5,825 nucleotides of DNA from Stenotrophomonas sp. (GTDB lineage Bacteria > Pseudomonadota > Gammaproteobacteria > Xanthomonadales > Xanthomonadaceae): contig QFOV01000214.1 of the NCBI GenBank assembly GCA_003248565.1, forward strand, positions 1 to 5,825, in the 5' to 3' direction. Below the pieces are notes generated by a model. That model was given only the letters and a program-made list of their open reading frames with translations, made no database searches and was not told where the DNA came from. The position numbers were made by a program, and so were the translations under genes. Position 1 is the stretch's first letter. Each line of letters begins with the position of its first letter. Below, one piece after another: positions 1-4,909 of this stretch.

Positions 1-1
1 G

Positions 2-589
2 CACAAGACCGGTTTCTTCGCCGACCAGCGCGAGAACCGTGAGTGGCTGAGCCAGCAGGTCGAAGGCAAGACCGTGCTCGACCTGTGCTGCAACACCGGT
101 GGCTTTGCGGTGTACGCCGCAGCGCGCGGTGCGGCCGAGGTACTGGGCGTGGACATCGACCAGGACGTGATCCATATCGCCAAGGGCAATGCGCGTTTGA
201 ACAACGCCAAGCCCAAGTTCGTGCAGGCCGACATCTTCCCGTGGCTGCGTGATGCGGCCAACCGTGGCGACCAGTACGACGTGGTGATCCTCGACCCGGC
301 CAAGATGACCCGCGACCGCGACCAGGTCATTACCGCGTTGAAGAAGTACCTGGACATGAACAAGCTGGCCTTGGGCGTGGTCAAGCCCGGCGGTCTGTTT
401 GCCACCTTCTCCTGCACCGGCCTGGTGGCCGAGGACCAGTTCCTCGACATGCTGCGCCGTGCCGCCTATTTCTCGGGCCGCACCATCCAGATCCTGAAGG
501 TAGCCGGCGCTGGCCCGGACCACCCGTTCATGGCGCACGTGCAGGAATCGCGTTACCTCAAGGCGGTGTTCTGCCGCGTGCTGGACTGA
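2..589 (+). CDS. rlmI: RlmI-family class I SAM-dependent 23S rRNA methyltransferase, C-terminal half (5' end outside window)
   Basis: The frame is open from base 2 and ends at TGA 587-589, giving 195 visible residues. E. coli RlmI is about 396 aa, so the N-terminal PUA RNA-binding domain and linker lie off the left edge. The visible part is the Rossmann methyltransferase domain. It begins HKTGFFADQREN, the conserved entry motif of COG1092 enzymes. The SAM-binding motif I, LDLCCNTGGFAVYA, is near visible residues 26-39, followed by the acidic motif II (GVDID). Motif IV reads DPAK (E. coli RlmI has DPPK), and FSCTG carries the cysteine at the motif VI position. The C-terminus (PDHPFMAHV...YLKAVFCRV) aligns end to end with E. 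coli RlmI from memory. RlmI makes m5C1962 in 23S rRNA. The family is clear, but the exact target base and the symbol are inferred because the DPAK subgroup could differ. The 74-base GTG start is only an internal codon of this longer frame. Confidence 0.87.
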   Translation, partial: HKTGFFADQRENREWLSQQVEGKTVLDLCCNTGGFAVYAAARGAAEVLGVDIDQDVIHIAKGNARLNNAKPKFVQADIFPWLRDAANRGDQYDVVILDPAKMTRDRDQVITALKKYLDMNKLALGVVKPGGLFATFSCTGLVAEDQFLDMLRRAAYFSGRTIQILKVAGAGPDHPFMAHVQESRYLKAVFCRVLD

Positions 590-622
590 GCAGGCAACGG
601 CACCCCTCCCAACCCGTCCGGC

Positions 623-641
623 CCGAAGGCACAGCCTTCGG
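623..641 (+). terminator. Candidate terminator hairpin after the rRNA methyltransferase gene
   Basis: This is a perfect 8-bp stem, CCGAAGGC (623-630) and GCCTTCGG (634-641), with an ACA loop, 33 bases after the TGA. The following bases, TCGTTCATC, are only moderately T-rich. It may be a weak intrinsic terminator or simply another palindromic repeat of this region. Confidence 0.4.
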
Positions 642-655
642 TCGTTCATCAGGCC

Positions 656-672
656 GCGCGCCAATGGCGCGC
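656..672. repeat. Small GC hairpin (7-bp perfect stem)
   Basis: GCGCGCC (656-662) and GGCGCGC (666-672) pair perfectly around an AAT loop. No T-run follows on either strand, so a terminator role is unlikely. It lies inside the presumed inserted segment of the split repeat. Confidence 0.5.
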
Positions 673-724
673 AAGCAGGCCTTCTTCACCCCCTTCGCTG
701 CGCGAAAGGGAGGGCCCGGCACAG

Positions 725-746
725 GTAGTGCCGAGCCATGCTCGGC
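725..746 (+). repeat. SMAG-type REP element, monomer
   Basis: A GTAGT header (725-729) is followed by GCCGAGC (730-736), loop CAT and GCTCGGC (740-746), a perfect 7-bp stem. GTAG header plus GCCGAGC-CAT-GCTCGGC is the form I know for S. maltophilia GTAG (SMAG) REP palindromes. Elements of this class are mobilised in trans by RAYT (TnpA-REP) transposases; none is encoded here. The same unit occurs twice more, at 896-963. Confidence 0.85.
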
Positions 747-773
747 AGGGGCGTTACAAGCGAAAGGCTGCCC

Positions 774-887
774 TCACCCCAACCCCCGCTCCGCGCCCCG
801 GCCCTTGCGCTGGCGCAAGGGCGTTCGATGGGCCGCGAACCAGTGGTTCGCAAGCTGCCCCCTCTCACCCCGCAAGCGGGAGAGGGG
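774..887. repeat. C-rich repeat element made of three consecutive hairpins
   Basis: It opens ctcaccccaaccccc, resembling the starts of the elements at 599 and 2422. Three stem-loops follow. The first is GCCCTTGCGC (801-810) with GCGCAAGGGC (813-822), a perfect 10-bp stem with a 2-base gap. The second is GCGAACC (835-841) with GGTTCGC (845-851). The third has an outer stem CCCCTCT (859-865) with AGAGGGG (881-887) and an inner stem CCCGC (869-873) with GCGGG (876-880), with a 3-base bulge. I see no T-run and no convincing reading frame. C-rich/G-rich intergenic palindromes of this kind are common in Xanthomonadaceae genomes, to my knowledge. Confidence 0.65.
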
Positions 888-895
888 CCAAAGCG

Positions 896-963
896 GTAGT
901 GCCGAGCCATGCTCGGCAGGGGCTTTCCCGGTAAAGCTCCAGCCGAGCATGGCTCGGCGCTAC
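896..963. repeat. Inverted SMAG REP pair forming one long hairpin
   Basis: The left unit is GTAGT + GCCGAGC-CAT-GCTCGGC (896-917). The right unit is the inverted copy GCCGAGC-ATG-GCTCGGC + GCTAC (942-963). The pairing runs on through the spacer: GGGGCTTT (919-926) pairs with AAAGCTCC (933-940) with one G-T pair, leaving the 6-base loop CCCGGT (927-932). Over the full 31-position arm I count 28 Watson-Crick pairs, two G-T pairs (900/959 and 921/938) and one mismatch (918/941). Six A residues follow on the + strand and no T-run, so it is not a + strand intrinsic terminator. It ends 85 bases before the dipeptidase start. Confidence 0.87.
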
Positions 964-1038
964 AAAAAACTCCTCCATGCCGTCAGTCACTGGCCCGCAG
1001 CTCCGCTTGGGCGCTAAGGTCTGGCCTTTCCCTTCACG

Positions 1039-1044
1039 GTGAGG
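1039..1044 (+). promoter_or_regulatory. Ribosome binding site of the dipeptidase gene
   Basis: GGTGAGG (1039-1045 at most) lies just before ATG 1049, with a short spacing of about 4-5 bases. It supports 1049 over the ATG at 1039-1041 in another frame. The same GTGAGG core precedes the permease on the other strand. I found no convincing -35/-10 pair between 964 and 1038. Confidence 0.5.
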
Positions 1045-1048
1045 CCTC

Positions 1049-2290
1049 ATGACGCTGCGTCCCCTGTCCCTGCTGGTATCCCTGTCGTTGTGCGTTCCAC
1101 TGGCAGCTTCGGCGGTGGAATTCAGCCAGGCCGAGCTGAGCAAGGCCAGCGCCTTGCAGCACAAGCTGCTGACCCTGGATTCGCATCTGGATACGCCGGC
1201 CAACTTCGGCCGTGCCGACTTCAACATCATGCAGCGCCACGACCACAATGCGCTGTCGCAGGTGGACTACCCGCGCATGGTCGAGGGCGCGCTGGATGGC
1301 GGCTTCTTCGCCATCTATACCGACCAGGGCGATCGCAGCCCGGCCGCGCATATCGCCGAGCGCGACCACGGCCTGCAGCGCATGCAGGAAATCCACGAGA
1401 TGCTGGCCGCCAACCCGGACAAGTTCCAGCTGGCACTGACGGCTGACGATGCTGCAAGGATCAAGGCGGCCGGCAAGCGTGTGGTCTACATCAGCATGGA
1501 GAACGGCAGCCCGCTGGTCGCCGACCCGACCTTGCTGAGCTACTACTACAAGGCTGGCCTGCGGCTGATGTCGACGGTGCACTTCGCCAACAACGAGTTC
1601 GCCGATTCGGCCACCGATCCCAAGGGCGCCGAATGGAATGGCCTGAGCCCGGCTGGCAAGGCGCTGGTCAACGAGGCGGTGAAGCTGGGCATCGTGATCG
1701 ACCAGTCGCACGCTTCGGATGCGGTGTTCGACAACCTGATCGAGATGATGCCGGTGCCCTTCATCCTCTCGCACAGCTCGGCCAAGGCGGTGTTCAACCA
1801 CCCGCGCAACCTGGACGACGCGCGCCTTCGCCAACTGGCGGCCAAGGGCGGCGTGATCCAGGCCAATGCCTACGGCGGCTATCTGGTCGATGAAACCAAG
1901 AGCGCCGAGCGCAAGCAGGCCGAGGAGGAACTGGAAAAGCGCCTCGGCGGCTGGGAGAACATGACCATGGCCAAGGGCGTGGAACTGCGCAAGGCAATGG
2001 CCGAGCTCGACCAGAAATACCCGCGGCGCAAGGCCACGCTGGATGATTTCTTCCAGCACTTCGGCCACATGCTCGACGTGGTCGGCCCGGATCACGTTGG
2101 CATCGGCATGGATTGGGACGGCGGCGGCGGCGTGACCGGCATGGAAGACGCGGCTGACCTGCCCAAGATCACCGCCTGGATGCAGCGCCGTGGTTTGACC
2201 GACGCGCAGATCGGCAACATCTGGAGCGGCAACGTGCTGCGGGTGATGCGCCAAACGCAGGACTACGCGGCGGCGCAGAAGAAGTCTTGA
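1049..2290 (+). CDS. Exported membrane dipeptidase, peptidase family M19 (renal dipeptidase type)
   Basis: The product is 413 aa. Residues 1-22 form a Sec signal peptide (short n-region with one Arg, Leu/Ser/Val core, cleavage likely after AASA). There is no lipobox because the Cys at 15 is preceded by Leu, so the mature protein is probably periplasmic or secreted. The binuclear zinc ligands of family M19 are all visible: HLD (H46, D48), bridging E151 in SMENGSPL, H221 in IDQSHASD, and H242 in ILSHSSAKAVFNHPRNLDD. Other conserved active-site positions are H178 (STVHFANN), R253 (HPRN) and D355 (GIGMDWDG). The C-terminal SGNVLRVM matches the usual GN-hydrophobic-R ending. A charged, probably helical stretch at about 281-330 is longer than in the human enzyme, by my recollection. 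M19 enzymes hydrolyse dipeptides, often with D- or dehydro residues at the C-terminal side; the substrate here is unknown. It is a single-gene unit, closed by the terminator at 2319. Confidence 0.93.
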   Translation: MTLRPLSLLVSLSLCVPLAASAVEFSQAELSKASALQHKLLTLDSHLDTPANFGRADFNIMQRHDHNALSQVDYPRMVEGALDGGFFAIYTDQGDRSPAAHIAERDHGLQRMQEIHEMLAANPDKFQLALTADDAARIKAAGKRVVYISMENGSPLVADPTLLSYYYKAGLRLMSTVHFANNEFADSATDPKGAEWNGLSPAGKALVNEAVKLGIVIDQSHASDAVFDNLIEMMPVPFILSHSSAKAVFNHPRNLDDARLRQLAAKGGVIQANAYGGYLVDETKSAERKQAEEELEKRLGGWENMTMAKGVELRKAMAELDQKYPRRKATLDDFFQHFGHMLDVVGPDHVGIGMDWDGGGGVTGMEDAADLPKITAWMQRRGLTDAQIGNIWSGNVLRVMRQTQDYAAAQKKS

Positions 2291-2318
2291 TCGCGCGCTG
2301 TTGATGCGTGGAATGACG

Positions 2319-2345
2319 AAGCGGGCTCAGGCCCGCTTTGTTTTT
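2319..2345 (+). terminator. Intrinsic terminator of the dipeptidase gene
   Basis: This is a perfect 8-bp stem, AAGCGGGC (2319-2326) and GCCCGCTT (2331-2338), with a TCAG loop, followed by TGTTTTT (2339-2345). It starts 28 bases after the stop codon. The T-tract runs directly into a DnaA-box-like 9-mer at 2344. Confidence 0.88.
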
Positions 2346-2381
2346 ATCCACATGTTGTTGGGGATAAGTGGGTTGTCCACA
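2344..2381. other. Cluster of DnaA-box-like 9-mers, left group
   Basis: TTATCCACA (2344-2352) matches the DnaA-box consensus TTATNCACA exactly. TGGGGATAA (2359-2367, opposite strand) and TTGTCCACA (2373-2381) each differ from it by one base. The first two face each other as an inverted pair. The sequence match is direct; DnaA binding is untested inference. No dnaA, dnaN or AT-rich unwinding region is present, so this is not read as oriC. Confidence 0.4.
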
Positions 2382-2422
2382 GGTGGAGTTGAGCCTTGAG
2401 GCTTTAGAGCTTTGAAGCAAAG

Positions 2423-2520
2423 GCACCCCTCCCCAACCCTCCCCTGCGCTACGCGCAAGGGAGGGGGCAGAGCGGCTCCCTCCCTTTGCCGCAGGCAAGG
2501 GGAGGGCTGGGGAGGGGTGC
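2423..2520. repeat. 98-bp C/G-rich imperfect palindrome
   Basis: The outer arms 2423-2445 and 2498-2520 are reverse complements at 22 of 23 positions (GCACCCCTCCCC against GGGGAGGGGTGC). Inside, AAGGGAGGG (2457-2465) pairs perfectly with CCCTCCCTT (2478-2486). Two short hairpins, GCG-CTA-CGC (about 2446-2454) and GCC-GCA-GGC (2488-2496), sit at the shoulders, so a single strand could fold into a clover-like shape. The start matches the element at 599 with one base of length difference. It is a repeat lying between two terminators, and I see no reading frame in it that looks like a gene. Confidence 0.75.
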
Positions 2521-2545
2521 TCTTCGAGCAGAACCAACAAACCCC

Positions 2546-2576
2546 AAAAACAAAAAGCGGGCCGAAGCCCGCTTTT
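2546..2576 (-). terminator. Intrinsic terminator of the amino acid permease gene
   Basis: Read on the minus strand, AAAAGCGGGC, loop TTCG, GCCCGCTTTT (2576 down to 2553) is a perfect 10-bp stem with a stable UUCG-type loop. It is followed by a T-tract interrupted by one G (complement of 2546-2556). It lies 26 bases beyond the permease stop. The core stem is the same as that of the dipeptidase terminator at 2319. On the + strand only TTTTCGTC follows, so it could work as a weaker backup terminator for the dipeptidase transcript. Confidence 0.85.
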
Positions 2577-2580
2577 CGTC

Positions 2581-2604
2581 TTATCCACAACAACCTGTGG
2601 ATTA
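2581..2604. other. DnaA-box-like inverted pair overlapping the permease stop codon
   Basis: TTATCCACA (2581-2589) is an exact match to TTATNCACA. TGTGGATTA (2596-2604) is the inverted partner with one mismatch, separated by ACAACC. The second motif includes the permease stop codon (2602-2604). Its segment CCTGTGGA (2594-2601) is also the reverse complement of TCCACAGG at 2376-2383 in the left group. Confidence 0.4.
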
Positions 2605-4038
2605 CTTGCTACGCCCCAGCACCGCATTGCGGCGGCTGTATACGGCATAGACCAGCAAGCCAAACACGTTCCACGCCAGGAACCACAACTGGGTACGCAT
2701 CGGCAGGCTGATGAACAGGTAGATGCAGCCGCCGATCGCCAGCGGCCCCACCACCCACGCCAGCGGCGTGCGGAAGGTACGCGGACGGTTGGGCTCGCGC
2801 TTGCGCAGCACCAGCAGGCACAGGCCGACCGCGGTGAACGCCGCCAGGGTGCCGGCATTGGCCAGCGCGGCGATTTCATCCAGGCGCGCAACACCGGCCA
2901 GCGCAGCCACCAGTACCGCGGTGAACAGGGTGATGACCACCGGCGTACCGGTGCGCTGGTTGACCTTGGACAGGCCACGCGGCAGCAGGCCGTCACGCGA
3001 CATCACGAAGAAGATGCGGCTCTGGCCGTAGAAGAACGCCAGCAGCACGGTCGGCAGCGCGATGATGGCGACGATGCCGATCACCAGTGCGGCGGTGCCA
3101 TGGCCGAGTTCGCGCATGATCAGCGCCAGCGGCTCGGCGCTCTTGCCGAACACGGTGTAGCTCATCGCACCGACGGCGGCCAGCGCCACCAGCAGGTAGA
3201 TGATGGTGCAGCCGACCATCGAACCGATGATGCCGATCGACAGGTCGCGCTTGGGGTTCTTGGTTTCCTCGGCCGCGGTGGAGATCGCATCGAAGCCGTA
3301 GAAGGCGAAGAAGATGATTGCTGCTGCCGCCATCACCCCGCGTTCGACGCCATCGGCGCTGATCGACTTGGGGAAGCCATACGGCATGAACGGCTGCAGG
3401 TTGGCGCTGTCGAAGGCCGGCAGCGCAACCGCGACGAACACCGCCAGCGCGATCAGCTTGAACACCACCAGCACGGCGTTGAGGGTGGCGCTCTCCTTGG
3501 TACCGACCATCAGCATGCCGGCGACCAGGAAGGTGATGACGATGGCCGGTACGTTGAGGAAGCCGCCTTCAACATGCGGACCGGCAGCAAGGGCCTGCGG
3601 CAAGGCCACGTTCCAGCCGAACGAGGTGTGCAGCCATTCCAGGAAGCCGACGAAGTAGCCGGACCAGCCGACCGCCACCGTGCTGACCACCAGCGAGTAC
3701 TCCAGGATCAGGCTCCAGCCAACCACCCAGGCGATGGTCTCGCCCAGTGCGCTGTAGCTGTAGGTATAGGCGCTGCCTGCGGCCGGCATCATCGTCGACA
3801 GCTCGGCATAGGCCAGCGCCGCACAGGCGCAGATCGCGCCGGCGATGATGAAGGACAGCAGCACCGCAGGGCCTGCCTTGTCCGCACCCACGCCGATCAG
3901 CGTGTAGATGCCGGTGCCGACGATGGCGCCGATGCCAAGCGCGACCAGATGGGGCCAGCTCAGCGTTGGAACAAGCCGACGGCCTTCTTCGTGTTCAGTG
4001 AGTTGGTCGATGGGCTTGCGCCGGAGCCAGGATTGCAT
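2602..4038 (-). CDS. APC-superfamily amino acid permease, cationic amino acid transporter (CAT)-like
   Basis: The product is 478 aa, a usual length for this family, with about 12 hydrophobic segments. After a charged cytoplasmic N-terminus (about 1-28), TM1 carries GIGAIVGTGIYTL (35-47), the glycine-rich unwound helix that binds the substrate backbone in APC transporters. AYAELSTMMPAAGSAYTYSY (76-95) is the typical TM2-TM3 signature. FFAFYGFDAISTAAEETKNPKRDL (243-266) is the strongly conserved CAT/YfnA-type TM6 region with the EE-xx-NP loop. SRIFFVMSRDGLLP (340-353) is the conserved TM8-TM9 loop. It should import amino acids across the inner membrane with protons; the specific substrate cannot be read from the sequence. 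ATG 4036-4038 is supported by GTGAGG (complement of 4044-4049), 5 bases upstream. It is transcribed towards the dipeptidase gene, and each gene has its own terminator. Confidence 0.92.
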   Translation of the reverse strand: MQSWLRRKPIDQLTEHEEGRRLVPTLSWPHLVALGIGAIVGTGIYTLIGVGADKAGPAVLLSFIIAGAICACAALAYAELSTMMPAAGSAYTYSYSALGETIAWVVGWSLILEYSLVVSTVAVGWSGYFVGFLEWLHTSFGWNVALPQALAAGPHVEGGFLNVPAIVITFLVAGMLMVGTKESATLNAVLVVFKLIALAVFVAVALPAFDSANLQPFMPYGFPKSISADGVERGVMAAAAIIFFAFYGFDAISTAAEETKNPKRDLSIGIIGSMVGCTIIYLLVALAAVGAMSYTVFGKSAEPLALIMRELGHGTAALVIGIVAIIALPTVLLAFFYGQSRIFFVMSRDGLLPRGLSKVNQRTGTPVVITLFTAVLVAALAGVARLDEIAALANAGTLAAFTAVGLCLLVLRKREPNRPRTFRTPLAWVVGPLAIGGCIYLFISLPMRTQLWFLAWNVFGLLVYAVYSRRNAVLGRSK

Positions 4039-4146
4039 GCGGACCTCACGGTTCGTGGTGGTTCGGGGAAGCGGCCGAGTTTGGCGTAACGCAGTGCAGC
4101 AAAGCTAGGAAAACCCGTCATTTGGCGCGCTTTTACCGCGAATGGA

Positions 4147-4168
4147 TGTCAATGTGCCGAATTCGGCA
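4147..4168 (-). promoter_or_regulatory. Candidate operator palindrome with adjacent TTGACA upstream of the permease
   Basis: TGCCGAATTCGGCA (4155-4168) is a perfect 14-bp palindrome, 117 bases upstream of the permease ATG. On the minus strand it is followed two bases later by TTGACA (complement of 4147-4152), an exact sigma-70 -35 hexamer. I cannot find a good -10 at 16-18 bases (GC-rich there), so the promoter call is weak. No T-tract follows the palindrome on either strand in a terminator arrangement. The rest of the gene-free stretch 4039-4264 has only a 5-bp GC hairpin at 4186-4200, and I see no clear terminator for the LysE-type gene ending at 4265. Confidence 0.35.
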
Positions 4169-4264
4169 TAAAAACCATCGCTCCAGGCCGGGCTGCGGCC
4201 CCGCCAAACGAGCTTACGCCGCTGTGGTGGCCTGCTGGCGGTCAGCCGCGGCCTTGCAGCAACA

Positions 4265-4891
4265 TCACTCGGCTATGCCAAGACGCAGCCCGAACACCAC
4301 CAGACAGACGCCAACCCCGCGCCGCAGCCATACGCCAACACGCGGATAGCCGGCCAGGCGACGGGCGATGAACTGGCCGCCGAAGATCAGCACCGAGCAC
4401 CAGCCGATGCTGAGGAGGGCGATCAGCACCGCCATCGTCGCCAGGGTCAGCGCACCGCGCTGCCTTATCGGGTCGATGAACAGCGGGAAGAAGGCCATGT
4501 AGAACAGGATCGCCTTGGGATTGAGCACGCCGACCAGCAAAGCCTGGCGGAACCAGCGTCGCCCGTGCTGTACCGGCGCAGCCTCGCCTGCGGCTGCCGT
4601 CGGTTCACGCAGCAGGTTGATGCCGACCCAGATCAGGTAGGCCGCGCCGACGTAGCGCAGCGCGGCGAACAGCATCGGATGGGCCTGCAGCAGCGCCGCC
4701 ACACCGGTGGCGGCGATGGCGATCAGGATCTGGTCGCCCAGCATCAGCCCGGCCAGGGTGGCGTAACCGGCACGCACGCCGCCGCGCGCGGTGGCGGTGA
4801 GCAGGGTGAAGGTGCCCGGGCCCGGCAACATCAGGAACAGGATCACGGCCACCACGAAGGTGCCCAGGTCGTTGATACCCATCCACGGCAT
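4265..4891 (-). CDS. LysE/RhtB-family amino acid exporter
   Basis: The product is 208 aa, the usual size of LysE/RhtB proteins, with about six hydrophobic segments. The signatures are LPGPGTFTLLTATARGGVRAG (22-42) with the conserved PGP, then GLMLGDQILIAIAATGVAALL (48-68) with the G-x-x-x-GD pattern. RYVGAAYLIWVGINLL (79-94) follows, and LNPKAILFYMAFFPLFID (123-140) is the strongest family marker. Members are inner-membrane exporters of amino acids (lysine, homoserine, threonine, leucine and similar). Substrate cannot be assigned from sequence, although the overall look is near LeuE/RhtB. ATG 4889-4891 has GGAG (complement of 4899-4902) 7 bases upstream, inside the 18-base gap to the preceding gene. 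An in-frame ATG at codon 4 is a poorer alternative. It is probably co-transcribed with, and downstream of, the deoxyribosyltransferase-like gene. Confidence 0.92.
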   Translation of the reverse strand: MPWMGINDLGTFVVAVILFLMLPGPGTFTLLTATARGGVRAGYATLAGLMLGDQILIAIAATGVAALLQAHPMLFAALRYVGAAYLIWVGINLLREPTAAAGEAAPVQHGRRWFRQALLVGVLNPKAILFYMAFFPLFIDPIRQRGALTLATMAVLIALLSIGWCSVLIFGGQFIARRLAGYPRVGVWLRRGVGVCLVVFGLRLGIAE

Positions 4892-4909
4892 GGTGGTTCT
4901 CCGTGGGGA

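Larger units (their letters stand above)
599..714. repeat. Split C-rich Xanthomonadaceae-type intergenic repeat with two hairpins inside
   Basis: The opening ggcacccctcccaaccc (599-615) matches 2422-2439 of this window with one C fewer. The closing part, cgctgcgcgaaagggaggg (696-714), matches cgctacgcgcaagggaggg (2447-2465) at 17 of 19 bases. At 2422-2465 these two parts are nearly adjacent; here about 75 extra bases holding two further hairpins (623-641 and 656-672) separate them. The closing part folds by itself: 691-698 pairs with 702-710 around a TGC loop, with one bulged A at 707. I infer an old repeat interrupted by, or assembled with, other small palindromes. Confidence 0.5.

Noticed and set aside
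725..963. The repeated GCCGAGC-CAT-GCTCGGC units as a CRISPR array
   Set aside because: There are only three units, with irregular spacing and mixed orientation, and no cas genes. The GTAG header and stem identify REP-type elements.
896..969. The inverted SMAG pair as an intrinsic terminator
   Set aside because: The hairpin is followed by six A residues on the + strand, not T. On the minus strand the bases after the stem (complement of 885-895) have no T-run either.
664..1017. Open frames of 60-120 codons on both strands in the first intergenic region
   Set aside because: They are built from the SMAG and C-rich repeats (the same peptide SAEPCSAGA appears twice because the repeat is translated twice). 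None has a plausible ribosome binding site or domain.
1034..2254. Long open frame of 406 codons antisense to the dipeptidase gene
   Set aside because: It is antisense to a gene with intact catalytic motifs. Its His/Gln/Val/Leu-rich composition with no recognisable domain is the usual result of reading high-GC coding DNA backwards.
2344..2604. DnaA-box cluster as the chromosomal replication origin
   Set aside because: There is no dnaA, dnaN, rpmH or gidA neighbour and no AT-rich unwinding region. The sequence is GC-rich repeats between metabolic genes.
3100..4089. Open frame of 329 codons on the + strand across the permease gene
   Set aside because: It is the complement of the APC permease, which has clear family motifs. 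The Asp/Arg/Gln/His-rich product shows no domain or hydrophobic core pattern.
4186..4200. GGCCG-GGCTG-CGGCC hairpin as terminator of the LysE-type gene
   Set aside because: The stem is only 5 bp and the nearest T-run on the minus strand begins about 10 bases beyond it. That is too far for a standard intrinsic terminator.
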